Positions 1-8,897 of a stretch of DNA of 64,000 nucleotides are shown here, in pieces. The DNA comes from Cupriavidus pauculus (GTDB lineage: Bacteria > Pseudomonadota > Gammaproteobacteria > Burkholderiales > Burkholderiaceae). The stretch is from assembly GCF_022179805.1 (NCBI RefSeq), contig NZ_BPUO01000008.1, forward strand, positions 248,001 through 312,000, written 5' to 3'. Position 1 is the stretch's first letter. The number at the start of each line of letters is the position of its first letter. Position numbers and translations under genes: made by a program. The notes under the pieces were generated by a model. That model was not told where the DNA came from and searched no databases. It was given only the letters and a program-made list of their open reading frames with translations.

Positions 1-1244
1 CGCTGGCGGCGGCGGTCGGATTCTTCCTGACGCGCACGCTCGCCGGTCGGATCAAAGCCGTCGAGCTTGCCGCGCGGCACGCTGCGCTTGATCAGCTTCT
101 CGATGTCGGCCAGCAGGCGGTCATCGTTGCCCGGCACGTAGATCGACAGCGCATCGCCGCTGGCACCGGCGCGGCCGGTACGGCCGATGCGGTGCACATA
201 GTCTTCGGCGCTGAACGGCAGGTCGAAATTGATCACGCACGGCATGGCCGGGATGTCGAGGCCACGAGCCGCCACATCGGTGGCCACCAGCGCGTCGATC
301 GAGCCATTCTTGAAGCCTTCCAGCGTCTGCATGCGCTCGGTCTGCGTCTTGTCACCGTGGATGGCGGCGGCGTTGATGCCCTCGCGCTCCAGATGGCGCG
401 CCAGGCGCGAGCAACCAATCTTGCTGTTCACAAAGACGATGCACTGCTTGGACTGCTGCTCGGTGGCGCGCTGCTTGAGCAGATGCACCACGGCAGCCTG
501 CTTGTGGCCGTCCTGCACCGGGAAGACCAGCTGGCGCACGTTCTCGTTGGTCGAGTTGCTGCGCGCCACTTCGATCGTCACCGGCAGCTTCAGGTAGCTC
601 GATGCGAGCTTCTTGATTTCAGGCGAGAACGTGGCCGAGAACAGCAGCGTCTGGCGCTGGGCCGGCAGCAGGTTGATGATGCGCTGCAGGTCCGGCAGGA
701 AGCCCATGTCGAGCATGCGGTCCGCCTCGTCCAGCACCAGCATCTGCACCTGCGACAGGTTCACCGACTTCTGCTGCACGTGATCGAGCAGACGGCCCGG
801 CGTTGCCACCAGGATTTCCACGCCACGGCGCAGCGCATCGGTTTGCGGGTTCATGTCGACGCCGCCGAACACCACCGTGCTGCGCAGGTCCGTGTGCTGC
901 GCGTAGCGCGCCACGTTGTCGTAGACCTGATCGGCCAGTTCACGCGTGGGCGTCAGCATCAGCGCGCGCACCGGATGGCGTGCCGGCGATGCGCTGGCGT
1001 TGGCCATCGGCAGCAGGCGCTGGATGATCGGCAGTGCAAAGCCGGCCGTCTTGCCGGTGCCGGTCTGTGCGGCGCCCATGACGTCCTTGCCCAGCAGCAC
1101 CACGGGAATGGCTTGTGCCTGGATTGGCGTGGGCTTGGTGTAGCCCTGGTCGGACAAGGCACGCAGAATGCGCGCATCCAGCCCGAAGCTCTCGAACGTT
1201 TGCTCTGCTGCTGGGGTCTGGTCTGGGGTGTTCGTCATCGTCAT
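1..1244 (-). CDS. rhlE: DEAD-box ATP-dependent RNA helicase, RhlE-like (3' end outside window)
   Basis: ATP-dependent RNA helicase that remodels structured RNA in ribosome assembly or mRNA decay. The visible N-terminal 414 residues carry the family motifs in order: an aromatic Q-motif stretch (FESFGLDARIL), AQTGTGKT (motif I), PTRELA (Ia), TPGR (Ib), DEAD (II), SAT (III), VATDVAARGLD (V) and HRIGRTGRAG (VI). The window ends just after both RecA-like domains, in an Arg-rich stretch (SDRRRQR), so the basic C-terminal tail is missing. Two ATGs lie close together, at 1244 and 1238. Neither has a clear ribosome-binding site, so the start is uncertain by two codons. RhlE is favoured by the short N-terminus and the basic tail; RhlB or SrmB cannot be excluded without the end of the gene. 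Confidence 0.88.
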   Translation of the reverse strand, partial: MTMTNTPDQTPAAEQTFESFGLDARILRALSDQGYTKPTPIQAQAIPVVLLGKDVMGAAQTGTGKTAGFALPIIQRLLPMANASASPARHPVRALMLTPTRELADQVYDNVARYAQHTDLRSTVVFGGVDMNPQTDALRRGVEILVATPGRLLDHVQQKSVNLSQVQMLVLDEADRMLDMGFLPDLQRIINLLPAQRQTLLFSATFSPEIKKLASSYLKLPVTIEVARSNSTNENVRQLVFPVQDGHKQAAVVHLLKQRATEQQSKQCIVFVNSKIGCSRLARHLEREGINAAAIHGDKTQTERMQTLEGFKNGSIDALVATDVAARGLDIPAMPCVINFDLPFSAEDYVHRIGRTGRAGASGDALSIYVPGNDDRLLADIEKLIKRSVPRGKLDGFDPTGERARQEESDRRRQ

Positions 1245-1517
1245 CAATGGAGTGTCTGTGCAGGGCGCGGAGCCGAGGCAACGGACACGCGTCTGGAACG
1301 GTTCAACGGGCCGAATCGCGGAGGAATCACGCGAAAAGATGAATTGCCCGGAAAATCAAAGACTTGGATTCTACCATCAGAGTCGGGCAGCGGACACCGG
1401 GCCCGCTGGGCAGTATCGGCGTTTGACATGTCAATGACGTGTCAACAACGCGTCACAAAAGCTGGCGAGCATAGCGCCCCGGCCACGTGATCCAATCACC
1501 ATCAGACGCGACCCGCC

Positions 1518-3128
1518 ATGACGACCAATCAGCCTACGCAACAGCCTTCCGACGCCACCCGCCGCCGCTTCCTGCGCACTTCCAGCCGATTCCTGGGGCT
1601 GGGCGCCGGCCTTGCCATCCTCGGCCCCGCATCCTTGGCGGCACCGGCCGTGGTGGCTTCCGGCCGCCCGGCGGCGCCCGACGGCATCCAGCTAGGCGAT
1701 CCATCGGACGACGGCCTGGTGGTCTGGGCGCGGGCCGGGCAGCTGTCGCGCATGGTGGTCGAATACGCCACTGACGCGAATTTCCGTAACGCCCTGCGCA
1801 TTTCAGGGCCGCAGGCCGCCGCCGAGACCGATTTCACCGCACGCACCCAACTGACCGGCCTGCTGCCGGGCCAGCAGTACCACGTGCGCGTGGCCTTTGA
1901 AGCACTCGAGCAGCGCCGTAGCCAAGGCGACTGGATGGCCGGCACCTTCCGCACCCGCGCGATGACAGCAGACCGGCCGGTACGCTTTGTGTGGTCGGGC
2001 GACACCGTGGGCCAGGGCTGGGGCATCAATCCCGATCTGGGCGGCATGCGCATCTACGACGCCATGCGCCAGCGCAACCCCGATTTCTTCATCCACAGCG
2101 GCGACACGATCTACGCCGACAGCCCGATCACGGCCGAGCAGAAAGCCGAGGATGGCCGCATCTGGCGCAATGTCGTCACCGAGGAAGTCAGCAAGGTGGC
2201 CGAGACGCTCAAGGAATTCCGCGGCCGCCATCGTTACAACATGATGGACGCCAATGTCCGCCGCTTTGCCAGCGAAGTGCCGCAGATCTGGCAGTGGGAC
2301 GACCACGAGGTGACCAACAACTGGTCCGATTCGAAGGACCTGTCGGCCGACGCGCGCTACACCGAGAAGGATGTGCGCCTGCTGGTGGCGCGCGGCAGCC
2401 GCGCCTTTCTGGAAAACGCCCCGATGCGCTGGCACCGCCAGGGTCTGGCCGAGCGCGTGCATCGCAAGATCGCCTACGGCCCGTTGCTCGATGTGTTCGT
2501 GCTGGACATGCGCACTTTCCGTGGCCCGAACGGCTACAACCGCGAGACGGCCGAAAGCGCGGCCACCCCTTTCCTGGGCAATGCGCAACTGGACTGGCTG
2601 CTGGCCGAGATGAGCGCGTCGCAGGCCACCTGGAAGGTGATTGCCGCCGACATGCCGATCGGCCTGGGTGTTCCTGACGGTAAGGACGCGCAAGGACGCC
2701 CGAAATGGGAAGCCATCGCCAACGGCGACGGTCCGCCCCTGGGTCGCGAACTCGAAACCGCACGGCTGTTGACGCGCATCAAGCAAGCGGGGCTGAAGAA
2801 CGTGGTGTGGCTCACGGCGGACGTGCATTACTGCGCCGCGCACCACTACTCGCCCGAGCGCGCCGTGTACAAGGATTTCGATCCGTTCTGGGAATTCGTG
2901 GCCGGTCCGCTCAATGCGGGCAGCTTCGGCCCGAACCCGCTCGACAATACGTTCGGCCCGCGCGTGGTCTACCAGAAGGCGCCCACCGCGCAGAACATGT
3001 CGCCGTTCGCGGGCTTCCAGTTCTTTGGCGAGGTCAATATCGATCCCGCGTCGCGCGCGATGACCGTGGACCTTCGTGACCTGCATGGGGTGTCGCAGTT
3101 CCAGCAGACGCTGCAGGTGCAGGCCTGA
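1518..3128 (+). CDS. phoD: PhoD-family alkaline phosphatase, Tat-exported
   Basis: Predicted periplasmic phosphodiesterase/phosphomonoesterase of the PhoD metallophosphatase family, 536 residues. A twin-arginine signal is visible (RRRF at residues 15-18, then a hydrophobic stretch ending near AAPAVVA, residues 41-47). The N-terminal Fn3-like PhoD domain follows. Metal-ligand motifs are GDTIYAD (about 195-201), WDDHEVTNNW (about 260-269) and TADVHYCAAHH (about 433-443). Family members use Ca/Fe and release phosphate from organic esters. It stands alone, divergent from the helicase, with no obvious Pho box in the 270 bases upstream. It is clearly distinct from the longer PhoD protein at 34743. 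Confidence 0.9.
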   Translation: MTTNQPTQQPSDATRRRFLRTSSRFLGLGAGLAILGPASLAAPAVVASGRPAAPDGIQLGDPSDDGLVVWARAGQLSRMVVEYATDANFRNALRISGPQAAAETDFTARTQLTGLLPGQQYHVRVAFEALEQRRSQGDWMAGTFRTRAMTADRPVRFVWSGDTVGQGWGINPDLGGMRIYDAMRQRNPDFFIHSGDTIYADSPITAEQKAEDGRIWRNVVTEEVSKVAETLKEFRGRHRYNMMDANVRRFASEVPQIWQWDDHEVTNNWSDSKDLSADARYTEKDVRLLVARGSRAFLENAPMRWHRQGLAERVHRKIAYGPLLDVFVLDMRTFRGPNGYNRETAESAATPFLGNAQLDWLLAEMSASQATWKVIAADMPIGLGVPDGKDAQGRPKWEAIANGDGPPLGRELETARLLTRIKQAGLKNVVWLTADVHYCAAHHYSPERAVYKDFDPFWEFVAGPLNAGSFGPNPLDNTFGPRVVYQKAPTAQNMSPFAGFQFFGEVNIDPASRAMTVDLRDLHGVSQFQQTLQVQA

Positions 3129-3201
3129 GCCACGACGATGCGGCCGCGCCGGCCCGGTCCACGCACCCTTTGGCGGGACCCGGCGCGCCGCCCTGCAAGG
3201 A

Positions 3202-4197
3202 TCAGTCGCTCTTGATGCCGTTGTCCTTGATCACCTTGCCCCACTTCGCGTAGTCGTTCTGCATGCGCGAGGTCAGTTGCTCGGACGTCTGGTACGAGGC
3301 CACGGTGCCCGCGCCGAGCATCTTCTGCTGCACGGTCGAGTCGGCCAGCGCGCCCTTCAGCGCGTCGGACAGCTTGGCCACCACATCCTTGGGCGTGCCG
3401 GCCGGCACCAGCAGCCCGCCCCACGACGACGCGTCGAAGCCCGGAAAGCCCTGCTCGGCCACGGTCTTCACGTCGGGCGCGAACGACACGCGCTTGGCCG
3501 ACCCCACCGCGATCGGACGCAGCTTGCCCGCCTTGATGTGCGGCAGCGCGGCAATCATGTCCGAGAACATCATCGGCACCTGGCCGGCCAGCAGATCCGA
3601 GATCGCCGGCGCGCTGCCCTTGTACGGCACGTGCTGCACGTCGAAATGGCCCAGGTTCTTCAGCAGTTCGGTCGACAGGTGGCCAAAGCTGCCATTGCCG
3701 GCGCTGGTGTAGTTCATCTTGCCGGGCGCGGCCTTGGCGCGGGCGATGTATGACTGCAGGTCGGTCACATCGGGCAGCGCGGTCGGGTTCACCACCATCA
3801 CGATCGGCAGTTCGTAGGCGTTACCAACCGGCGTGAAATCCTTGAAGATGTCGTAGCCCTTGCGCGGCAGCAGGTGCGGCGCCAGCAGCGTGGGCGTGGC
3901 CAGCATGACCAGCGTGTAGCCATCGGGCGCGGACTTGGCCACGGTTTCGGTGCCGATGGTGCCCGATGCGCCCGGGCGGTTGTCGATCACGATCGGCTGC
4001 TTGAGTGTCTCGCTCATTTTCTGGCCGATGATACGCGCGGCGGTATCGGTCGGGCCGCCCGCCGGGAATGGCACCACCAGGCGAATCGGCTTGTCCGGAA
4101 AGTTCTGCGCCAGCGCGGACGCGGAAACAAACGGCAGCGCGGCTGCCAGGGCCAGCGCGGATAGCGCCAGACGACGTTGTTGACGACGGTGTTGCAC
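3202..4197 (-). CDS. Bug-family (tripartite tricarboxylate transporter) substrate-binding protein
   Basis: Periplasmic solute-binding protein of the Bug/TctC family, 331 residues. It has a Sec signal (basic MQHRRQQRR, hydrophobic core, cleavage after ASALAQ near residue 31) followed by the family opening FPDKPIRLVVPFPAGGPTD, which binds carboxylates. The start is GTG at 4197, chosen because GGAGG lies seven bases upstream. It lies about 50 bases downstream of the CoA-transferase on the same strand and is probably cotranscribed with it. That suggests it captures the acid which the transferase activates. No TctA/TctB membrane subunits are nearby, which is common for Bug proteins. Ligand unknown. 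Confidence 0.9.
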   Translation of the reverse strand: MQHRRQQRRLALSALALAAALPFVSASALAQNFPDKPIRLVVPFPAGGPTDTAARIIGQKMSETLKQPIVIDNRPGASGTIGTETVAKSAPDGYTLVMLATPTLLAPHLLPRKGYDIFKDFTPVGNAYELPIVMVVNPTALPDVTDLQSYIARAKAAPGKMNYTSAGNGSFGHLSTELLKNLGHFDVQHVPYKGSAPAISDLLAGQVPMMFSDMIAALPHIKAGKLRPIAVGSAKRVSFAPDVKTVAEQGFPGFDASSWGGLLVPAGTPKDVVAKLSDALKGALADSTVQQKMLGAGTVASYQTSEQLTSRMQNDYAKWGKVIKDNGIKSD

Positions 4198-4247
4198 AGT
4201 GTTTCCTCCAATATGGGCCGGGTACAGCCGGCCGCCTTTCTAATATT

Positions 4248-5891
4248 TCAGAGCGTCATCACGCCCGGCTGGAACAGCCGCGCGTCCATCGTGCGCAGGT
4301 CCGCCGCCACGGCCACAGGCGTGGCGCACTGGTCGAGCACGTCGCGCTGCAGATCCACGCCGGGAGCGATCTCGGTGAGCGTCAACCGGGCCTCGCCGTC
4401 GACGCCGGTGCGCATCTCGAATACGGCGCGCTCGGTCACGTACAGCACGGGAACACCCAGCGAAGCCACATACGGCCCGTTGAAGCTCAGGTGCGATACC
4501 GCGGGGACGATCTTGCGGACCCGCCCTTCCTTGACGATCCTCAACTTGCCATTCGCGGCATTCACTTCGAGTCCACCGGCCGTCAGCGTGCCCATGAACA
4601 CCACGGCACGCGCGCTCTGCGTGATGTTGATGAAGCCGCCCACGCCGGCAATCAGCGCGCCCTCGCCTTCGCCAAACTTGCTCACGTTGACGTTGCCGTG
4701 GCCATCAAGCTCGGCCAGCCCCAGGATGGCCAGGTCGATGCCGCCGCCTTCATAGAAATCGAACTGTGCGGGCTGGTCGACCACCGCCTCGGGATAGGCC
4801 GACGCGCCGAAGCTAAGCCCGTCGGCCGGCGTGCCGCCGATGGGGCCCGCCTCCACGGTCAGCGTGAAGCCATCGAGTCCGGCCTGATGGGCCAGCGCAC
4901 CCACGGCGGCCGGCATGCCCACACCCAGGTTCACCACGCGCGGCCGGCGCGCGGCCAGCTCCATCACGGCGCGGCGCTGCACGATCGTGCGCGCGTCCAG
5001 CGGCGTGCTGGCCGACGGCAGCACTTGCGCTTCCTTCGCCTTTTCGGCAGCCTCGGCCTTTTCGCCGCGCCATGGACGCACGTACGCGTCGTTGTACGGC
5101 TCGGCAAACGTCATCTGGTGATGCGCGGGCTGTTCGCTGACCACCACGTAATCGACCAGGATGCCGGGCACATGAATCGCCTGCAGGTTCTCGTGGAAGT
5201 CCACGAGCGATTCGACCTGCGCGATCACGATACCGCCCGAGTTGTGCGCGGCCTGCGCCATCGCCAGCAGTTCGTGGTGAAACGCCTCGCGATGCGTGCT
5301 CAGGTTGCCGCGCGGGTCGGCGGCCGTGCAGCGGATCAGCGCGCAGTCGATGCGGAAACTTGGATAGAACAGGTATTCGTCGCCCCGGAAGTCCACGGCC
5401 TCCACCCAGTTCGCGGTGCCGGCGCCAATCGACTCACGCGCACGCTGGTTGATGGCGCCGCCGTGGTAGCGCGGGTCCTGGCCGGTGCGCGGATCGACGA
5501 AGGTATGCAGGCCGATCTTGGTCAGCATGCCCGGCTTGCCGCCCGCGATGGCGCGATACAGATGTGTCAACACGCCCTGCGGCAGGTTGAAGCCCTCGCA
5601 CTCCTCGTTCATCGCCAGCGTGGCCAGCCGCGTGGCCGAGCGCCAGTGCCCGCCCACGATGGCACGCGTCATGCCGGCATTGCCGAAGTGGTTCACTCCA
5701 CGCGCGCCACGGTCGCCCTGCCCGGCCGAATAGACCAGCGTCAGGTCGCGCGGCAGGCCGTCGCGCAGAAAGCGCTGCTCCAGCGCCTCGGTCACGCCCT
5801 CAGCATGTCCCGCGCCGACAAAGCCGGCGCTGGCCACGGTCCAGCCGCTCTGGACGATTTCCGCCGCCTGCGCGGTGGTGATCACCTTCAT
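4248..5891 (-). CDS. Acyl-CoA:acetate/3-ketoacid CoA-transferase, fused alpha-beta chain
   Basis: Family I CoA-transferase that moves CoA between acyl-CoA and a free carboxylate, predicted cytoplasmic. The 547-residue chain contains both the alpha half (starts MKVITTAQAAEIVQSGWTV) and the beta half (begins near RTIVQRRAVMELAARRPRVV). The probable catalytic glutamate lies in VEAGPIGG near residue 346. The start at 5891 is preferred over the in-frame ATG at 5897 and a longer frame reaching 5957, because GAGGAG sits six bases before it. The gene is divergent from the IclR regulator at 6044, with a 16-base palindrome between them. It is followed by the Bug protein, giving a small acid-utilisation operon. 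Whether the substrate is a short-chain acid, a 3-oxo acid or propionate cannot be told from sequence. Confidence 0.87.
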   Translation of the reverse strand: MKVITTAQAAEIVQSGWTVASAGFVGAGHAEGVTEALEQRFLRDGLPRDLTLVYSAGQGDRGARGVNHFGNAGMTRAIVGGHWRSATRLATLAMNEECEGFNLPQGVLTHLYRAIAGGKPGMLTKIGLHTFVDPRTGQDPRYHGGAINQRARESIGAGTANWVEAVDFRGDEYLFYPSFRIDCALIRCTAADPRGNLSTHREAFHHELLAMAQAAHNSGGIVIAQVESLVDFHENLQAIHVPGILVDYVVVSEQPAHHQMTFAEPYNDAYVRPWRGEKAEAAEKAKEAQVLPSASTPLDARTIVQRRAVMELAARRPRVVNLGVGMPAAVGALAHQAGLDGFTLTVEAGPIGGTPADGLSFGASAYPEAVVDQPAQFDFYEGGGIDLAILGLAELDGHGNVNVSKFGEGEGALIAGVGGFINITQSARAVVFMGTLTAGGLEVNAANGKLRIVKEGRVRKIVPAVSHLSFNGPYVASLGVPVLYVTERAVFEMRTGVDGEARLTLTEIAPGVDLQRDVLDQCATPVAVAADLRTMDARLFQPGVMTL

Positions 5892-5949
5892 CGCCATCTC
5901 CTCGTTCTTGTTCTGTCGTGGTGTCGTGGTTTTCACCGATCCACGTTCC

Positions 5950-5965
5950 GCGAACAAATGTTCGC
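5950..5965. promoter_or_regulatory. Palindrome GCGAACA-AA-TGTTCGC, candidate IclR operator
   Basis: Perfect 7-base arms separated by two bases lie between the divergent CoA-transferase and IclR genes, about 60 bases from the former's start and 80 from the latter's. IclR-family regulators bind short palindromes in exactly this position, often repressing both directions. The assignment to this regulator is inference from location and symmetry. Confidence 0.5.
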
Positions 5966-6043
5966 AAAACGCCTATCATACGGATCGGGCACGAGGACGC
6001 AAGTCAGGTCTGACCCGCAGATACCCCCCATTTCCGATTCCAC

Positions 6044-6850
6044 ATGCCGCGCAGCGACGCCCTGACCTCCGAAGACGCCATCGACATTCCCAAGAAGGAA
6101 GAACTGCTCGATTCCCTGACCAAGGGCCTGGCACTGCTGCGCCTGTACGCCACAGGCGTGGAGCGCCTGACCATGCAGGACGTGGCCGAACAACTAGACG
6201 TGACGCGCGCCGCCGCGCGCCGGCTGCTGCTGACGCTGGCACACAACGGCTATGTGGCGCAGCAGGGACGTCAGTTCGTGCTGACGCCAAAGGTGATGGA
6301 CTTGGGCTACGCCTACTTTGCGTCGATGAACCTGCCGCAACTGGCGCGCCCCTACCTGCAGGCGCTGTGCGCCGAGGCCGGCGAAAGCTGCTCGATCGGC
6401 ATGCTCGATCACGAATCGGTGGTGCTGGTGGCGCGCGAGGAACCGCGCCAGTTGCTGCGCGTGGACATGGCCATCGGCCGCCGCATGCCGGCCTACGCCC
6501 ATTCGCTGGGCCGCGTGCTGCTCGCGGGGCTCGACGACGAGGCACTCGCTGCCTACCTGGCCGACGCCGAGCTGCGCAAGCTCACCCCGTTCACGATCAG
6601 CTCACGCCCGGCCCTGGCCAAGAAGCTCGCCCAGGTGCGCGCCGACGGCTATTGCACGTTGGTTGGCGAACTCGTCGATGGCTTCGCGGGCATCTCCGTG
6701 CCGCTACGCGACCAGACCGGCAAGACCGTGGCGGGCCTGGGCCTGAGCATGGTGCTGGGCAGCCGCGACCAGGCCTATCTCGAACAACACTACCTGCCGC
6801 CGCTACGGCAAGCCGCCGCGCAGATTGAGGCGATCCTGAAGGCGCGCTGA
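6044..6850 (+). CDS. IclR-family transcriptional regulator
   Basis: 268-residue regulator with an N-terminal winged helix-turn-helix (LTMQDVAEQLDVTRAAARR, about residues 45-63) and a C-terminal ligand-binding domain starting near FVLTPKVMDLG. The LTKGLALLRLYATG opening and the IclR-domain signature resemble the PcaR/PobR subgroup, which senses aromatic-pathway acids. It is divergent from the CoA-transferase/Bug pair and is the likely regulator of that unit. No good ribosome-binding site precedes the ATG, so a slightly different start is possible. Confidence 0.9.
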   Translation: MPRSDALTSEDAIDIPKKEELLDSLTKGLALLRLYATGVERLTMQDVAEQLDVTRAAARRLLLTLAHNGYVAQQGRQFVLTPKVMDLGYAYFASMNLPQLARPYLQALCAEAGESCSIGMLDHESVVLVAREEPRQLLRVDMAIGRRMPAYAHSLGRVLLAGLDDEALAAYLADAELRKLTPFTISSRPALAKKLAQVRADGYCTLVGELVDGFAGISVPLRDQTGKTVAGLGLSMVLGSRDQAYLEQHYLPPLRQAAAQIEAILKAR

Positions 6851-6874
6851 AGATATTCGCAGCCCCAATGAAAG

Positions 6875-6939
6875 AGCCCCGCTGGCCGGGGAGGTCGCGG
6901 GGCTGAAGTGGTAGCGGGGCAAGGATCCTTTTGCCCCGC
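6875..6939. terminator. Two tandem hairpins between convergent genes
   Basis: The first hairpin pairs AGCCCCGC (6875-6882) with GCGGGGCT (6897-6904). The second pairs GCGGGGCAA (6914-6922) with TTGCCCCGC (6931-6939), a perfect nine-base stem. They lie between the convergent IclR and GST genes and probably stop transcription. Neither has a clean U-tract, so Rho-independent function is not certain. Confidence 0.4.
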
Positions 6940-7042
6940 CGGTATGCTGAGGCATCGCGGCTGATGCCACATCACCCGAATGTGGGGGTCTTGGTGGGGT
7001 ATCGAACACGGTGGGACCAGTTGTGTCGTCAACCCTCCCGGC

Positions 7043-7651
7043 TCACTCGTGCGGCAGTGCCTGGAACGCCGGAAACCCCTCCACCGCTGCAGTGAACGCA
7101 GCCAGCGCCGGGTGCTCTGCCGGATCCACCTGTCCCGGCAGCATGGCCTGCGTAAACGTCCACACCACGGCCGCCGTCAGGCCGGCCTGGTCGAGCGCCT
7201 GCTCGTCGGCGGGCACGGGTACGGACTTCATCTCGGATTCCAGCAAAGCGAACGCGCTGACACGCTGGCCATTGACGCGCTCCACCCAAGGCTGGTGCAC
7301 CTTTTCCGAAGGCCGCAGGTTGTGTTCGTAGACGTTCTGCACGGCTTTTTCGCAGGCGGCCAGCGCCACGCCGACGATGCGCAGCGCGCGCTGGCGTGCG
7401 GCCAGGTGCGCCGGCATCAGGCTGCGGCCGGCCAGCGCCTCGGCGTAATCGATGATCAGCGTCGAATCCATCAGCACCACCTCGTTGTCACAAACCAGCG
7501 TAGGGGCCTTGACCACGGGATTGATCGCGCGAAACTGCTCGAAGGTACGAAAGACCGATACCTGCTCCAGCTCATAGGGCAGGCCGAGCAGCCGTAGCGA
7601 AATCGCCGCACGGCGCACGTAGGGGGAATCGAGCATGCCGATCAGTCTCAT
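7043..7651 (-). CDS. Glutathione S-transferase family protein
   Basis: Predicted cytosolic GST of 202 residues. The N-terminal thioredoxin-like domain starts MRLIGMLDSPYVRRAAISL and contains the cis-proline region NPVVKAPTLV and the glutathione-contacting MDSTLIIDY. An all-helical C-terminal domain follows. The start at 7651 was chosen because AGGAG lies seven bases upstream; the reading frame stays open further upstream but without family similarity. It is transcribed divergently from the KdgT operon. The DSPYVRRAA motif is typical of bacterial Beta/Nu-like GSTs. Substrate unknown. Confidence 0.88.
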   Translation of the reverse strand: MRLIGMLDSPYVRRAAISLRLLGLPYELEQVSVFRTFEQFRAINPVVKAPTLVCDNEVVLMDSTLIIDYAEALAGRSLMPAHLAARQRALRIVGVALAACEKAVQNVYEHNLRPSEKVHQPWVERVNGQRVSAFALLESEMKSVPVPADEQALDQAGLTAAVVWTFTQAMLPGQVDPAEHPALAAFTAAVEGFPAFQALPHE

Positions 7652-7756
7652 GGTGGGCTCCTGGTTTCGATGGGTAAGCGGTGAATGGGCAGCAAGAGCC
7701 ATACGATAGCGCAGGTGTGTGCTGCGAGGTCGCAAGCAGGGACGCAAGTGGCCAAA

Positions 7757-7866
7757 TGATCATTTCGATCAAATTATTGATCAAACTAGTCAAATCCTGG
7801 CGATTGGCCTACACTTCGCCCCACGTTTGATCGATTCGATCAAGATCGATCAAAACCCGATCAAAC
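7757..7866. promoter_or_regulatory. Cluster of GATCA boxes, candidate DeoR-type operator array
   Basis: Six GATCA cores occur within about 110 bases upstream of the permease gene: TGATCA at 7757, CGATCA at 7766, TTGATCAA at 7777, then three more between 7827 and 7865. The 7827-7843 block, TTGATCGA-T-TCGATCAA, is a perfect inverted repeat. The spacing GATCATTTCGATC recurs, slightly stretched, as GATCATTTTTCGATC just before the DeoR gene (11165-11179). This suggests both are targets of that regulator. Confidence 0.5.
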
Positions 7867-7913
7867 GCCTGCGTACAACACAGTTGCCGCACCCCACGCG
7901 GCAGGAGACGACG

Positions 7914-8897
7914 ATGCAGATTCATATCAAGCGCGCCATCGAGCGCGTGCCGGGCGGCATGATGATCGTGCCGTTGCTGATCGGTTCGCTGGTCGCGACG
8001 TTTGCCCCGGAGGGTCCGAAGTTCTTTGGTTCGTTCACCAATGCCCTGTTCACGGGCGCGCTGCCGATCCTGGCGGTCTTCTATGTCTGCATGGGTGCCA
8101 GCATCAGCATCAAGGCCACCCCCTACATCATCAAGAAAGGCGGCGTGCTGTTTGGCACCAAGGTTGGCACCGCCATCGTGCTGGGCGTGATCCTGGGCCA
8201 CTTCCTGGGCGAGTCGCCGGTCAGCGCCGGCATGTTCGCGGGCCTGTCCACGCTGGCCGTGGTGGCCGCGATGAACGACACCAACGGCGGCCTGTACATG
8301 GCGCTGATGGGCCAGTACGGCAAGCCCGAGGACGTGGGCGCCTACTCGATCATGTCGCTGGAGTCGGGTCCGTTCCTGACCATGGTCACGCTGGGCGTGG
8401 CTGGTCTGGCTGCCTTTCCGTGGCCCACGCTGGTGGGCAGCATCCTGCCGCTGATGCTGGGCATGCTGCTGGGTAATCTCGACCGCGAGATGCGCGACTT
8501 CCTGAGCAAGGCCGTGCCGGTGATGATTCCGTTCTTCGCGCTGGCGCTGGGCGCCGGGCTGGACCTGCACAAGGTGTGGCAGGCCGGCATGCTCGGCCTG
8601 GGCCTGGGCGTTGCCGTGGTGATCGTGACCGGTTTCACGCTCTACATCGCCGACCGTCTGAGCGGCGGCACCGGCGTGGCCGGGGTAGCCGCGGCCAGTA
8701 CCGCCGGCAACGCGGCAGCAGTGCCAACGCTGGTGGCGGCGGCCAATCCGGTCTATACCGAAGCCGCCAAGCACGCGACGATCCTGGTCGCAGCCTGCGT
8801 GGTGGTAACCGCCGTGCTGACCCCGCTGCTGACCGCCTTCGTGGCACGCCGCGTGGCGATGAAGTCCGGCGCCGCCTTGGCCAGGACCGCCGCATGA
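7914..8897 (+). CDS. KdgT-family acid-sugar permease
   Basis: Inner-membrane secondary transporter of the 2-keto-3-deoxygluconate permease (KdgT) family, 327 residues with about ten hydrophobic segments. The family opening [21 protein letters not shown] and the [19 protein letters not shown] region are present. The start at 7914 has AGGAG seven bases upstream. It overlaps the following kinase gene by four bases (ATGA). Its neighbours are a DUF1537 kinase and PdxA2, so the substrate here is probably a four-carbon sugar acid such as D-threonate or D-erythronate, not 2-keto-3-deoxygluconate. That is inference from context. Confidence 0.88.
   Translation: MQIHIKRAIERVPGGMMIVPLLIGSLVATFAPEGPKFFGSFTNALFTGALPILAVFYVCMGASISIKATPYIIKKGGVLFGTKVGTAIVLGVILGHFLGESPVSAGMFAGLSTLAVVAAMNDTNGGLYMALMGQYGKPEDVGAYSIMSLESGPFLTMVTLGVAGLAAFPWPTLVGSILPLMLGMLLGNLDREMRDFLSKAVPVMIPFFALALGAGLDLHKVWQAGMLGLGLGVAVVIVTGFTLYIADRLSGGTGVAGVAAASTAGNAAAVPTLVAAANPVYTEAAKHATILVAACVVVTAVLTPLLTAFVARRVAMKSGAALARTAA

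Noticed and set aside
4068..6065. Long open frame antisense to the CoA-transferase
   Set aside because: No motifs, and it crosses the intergenic operator region.
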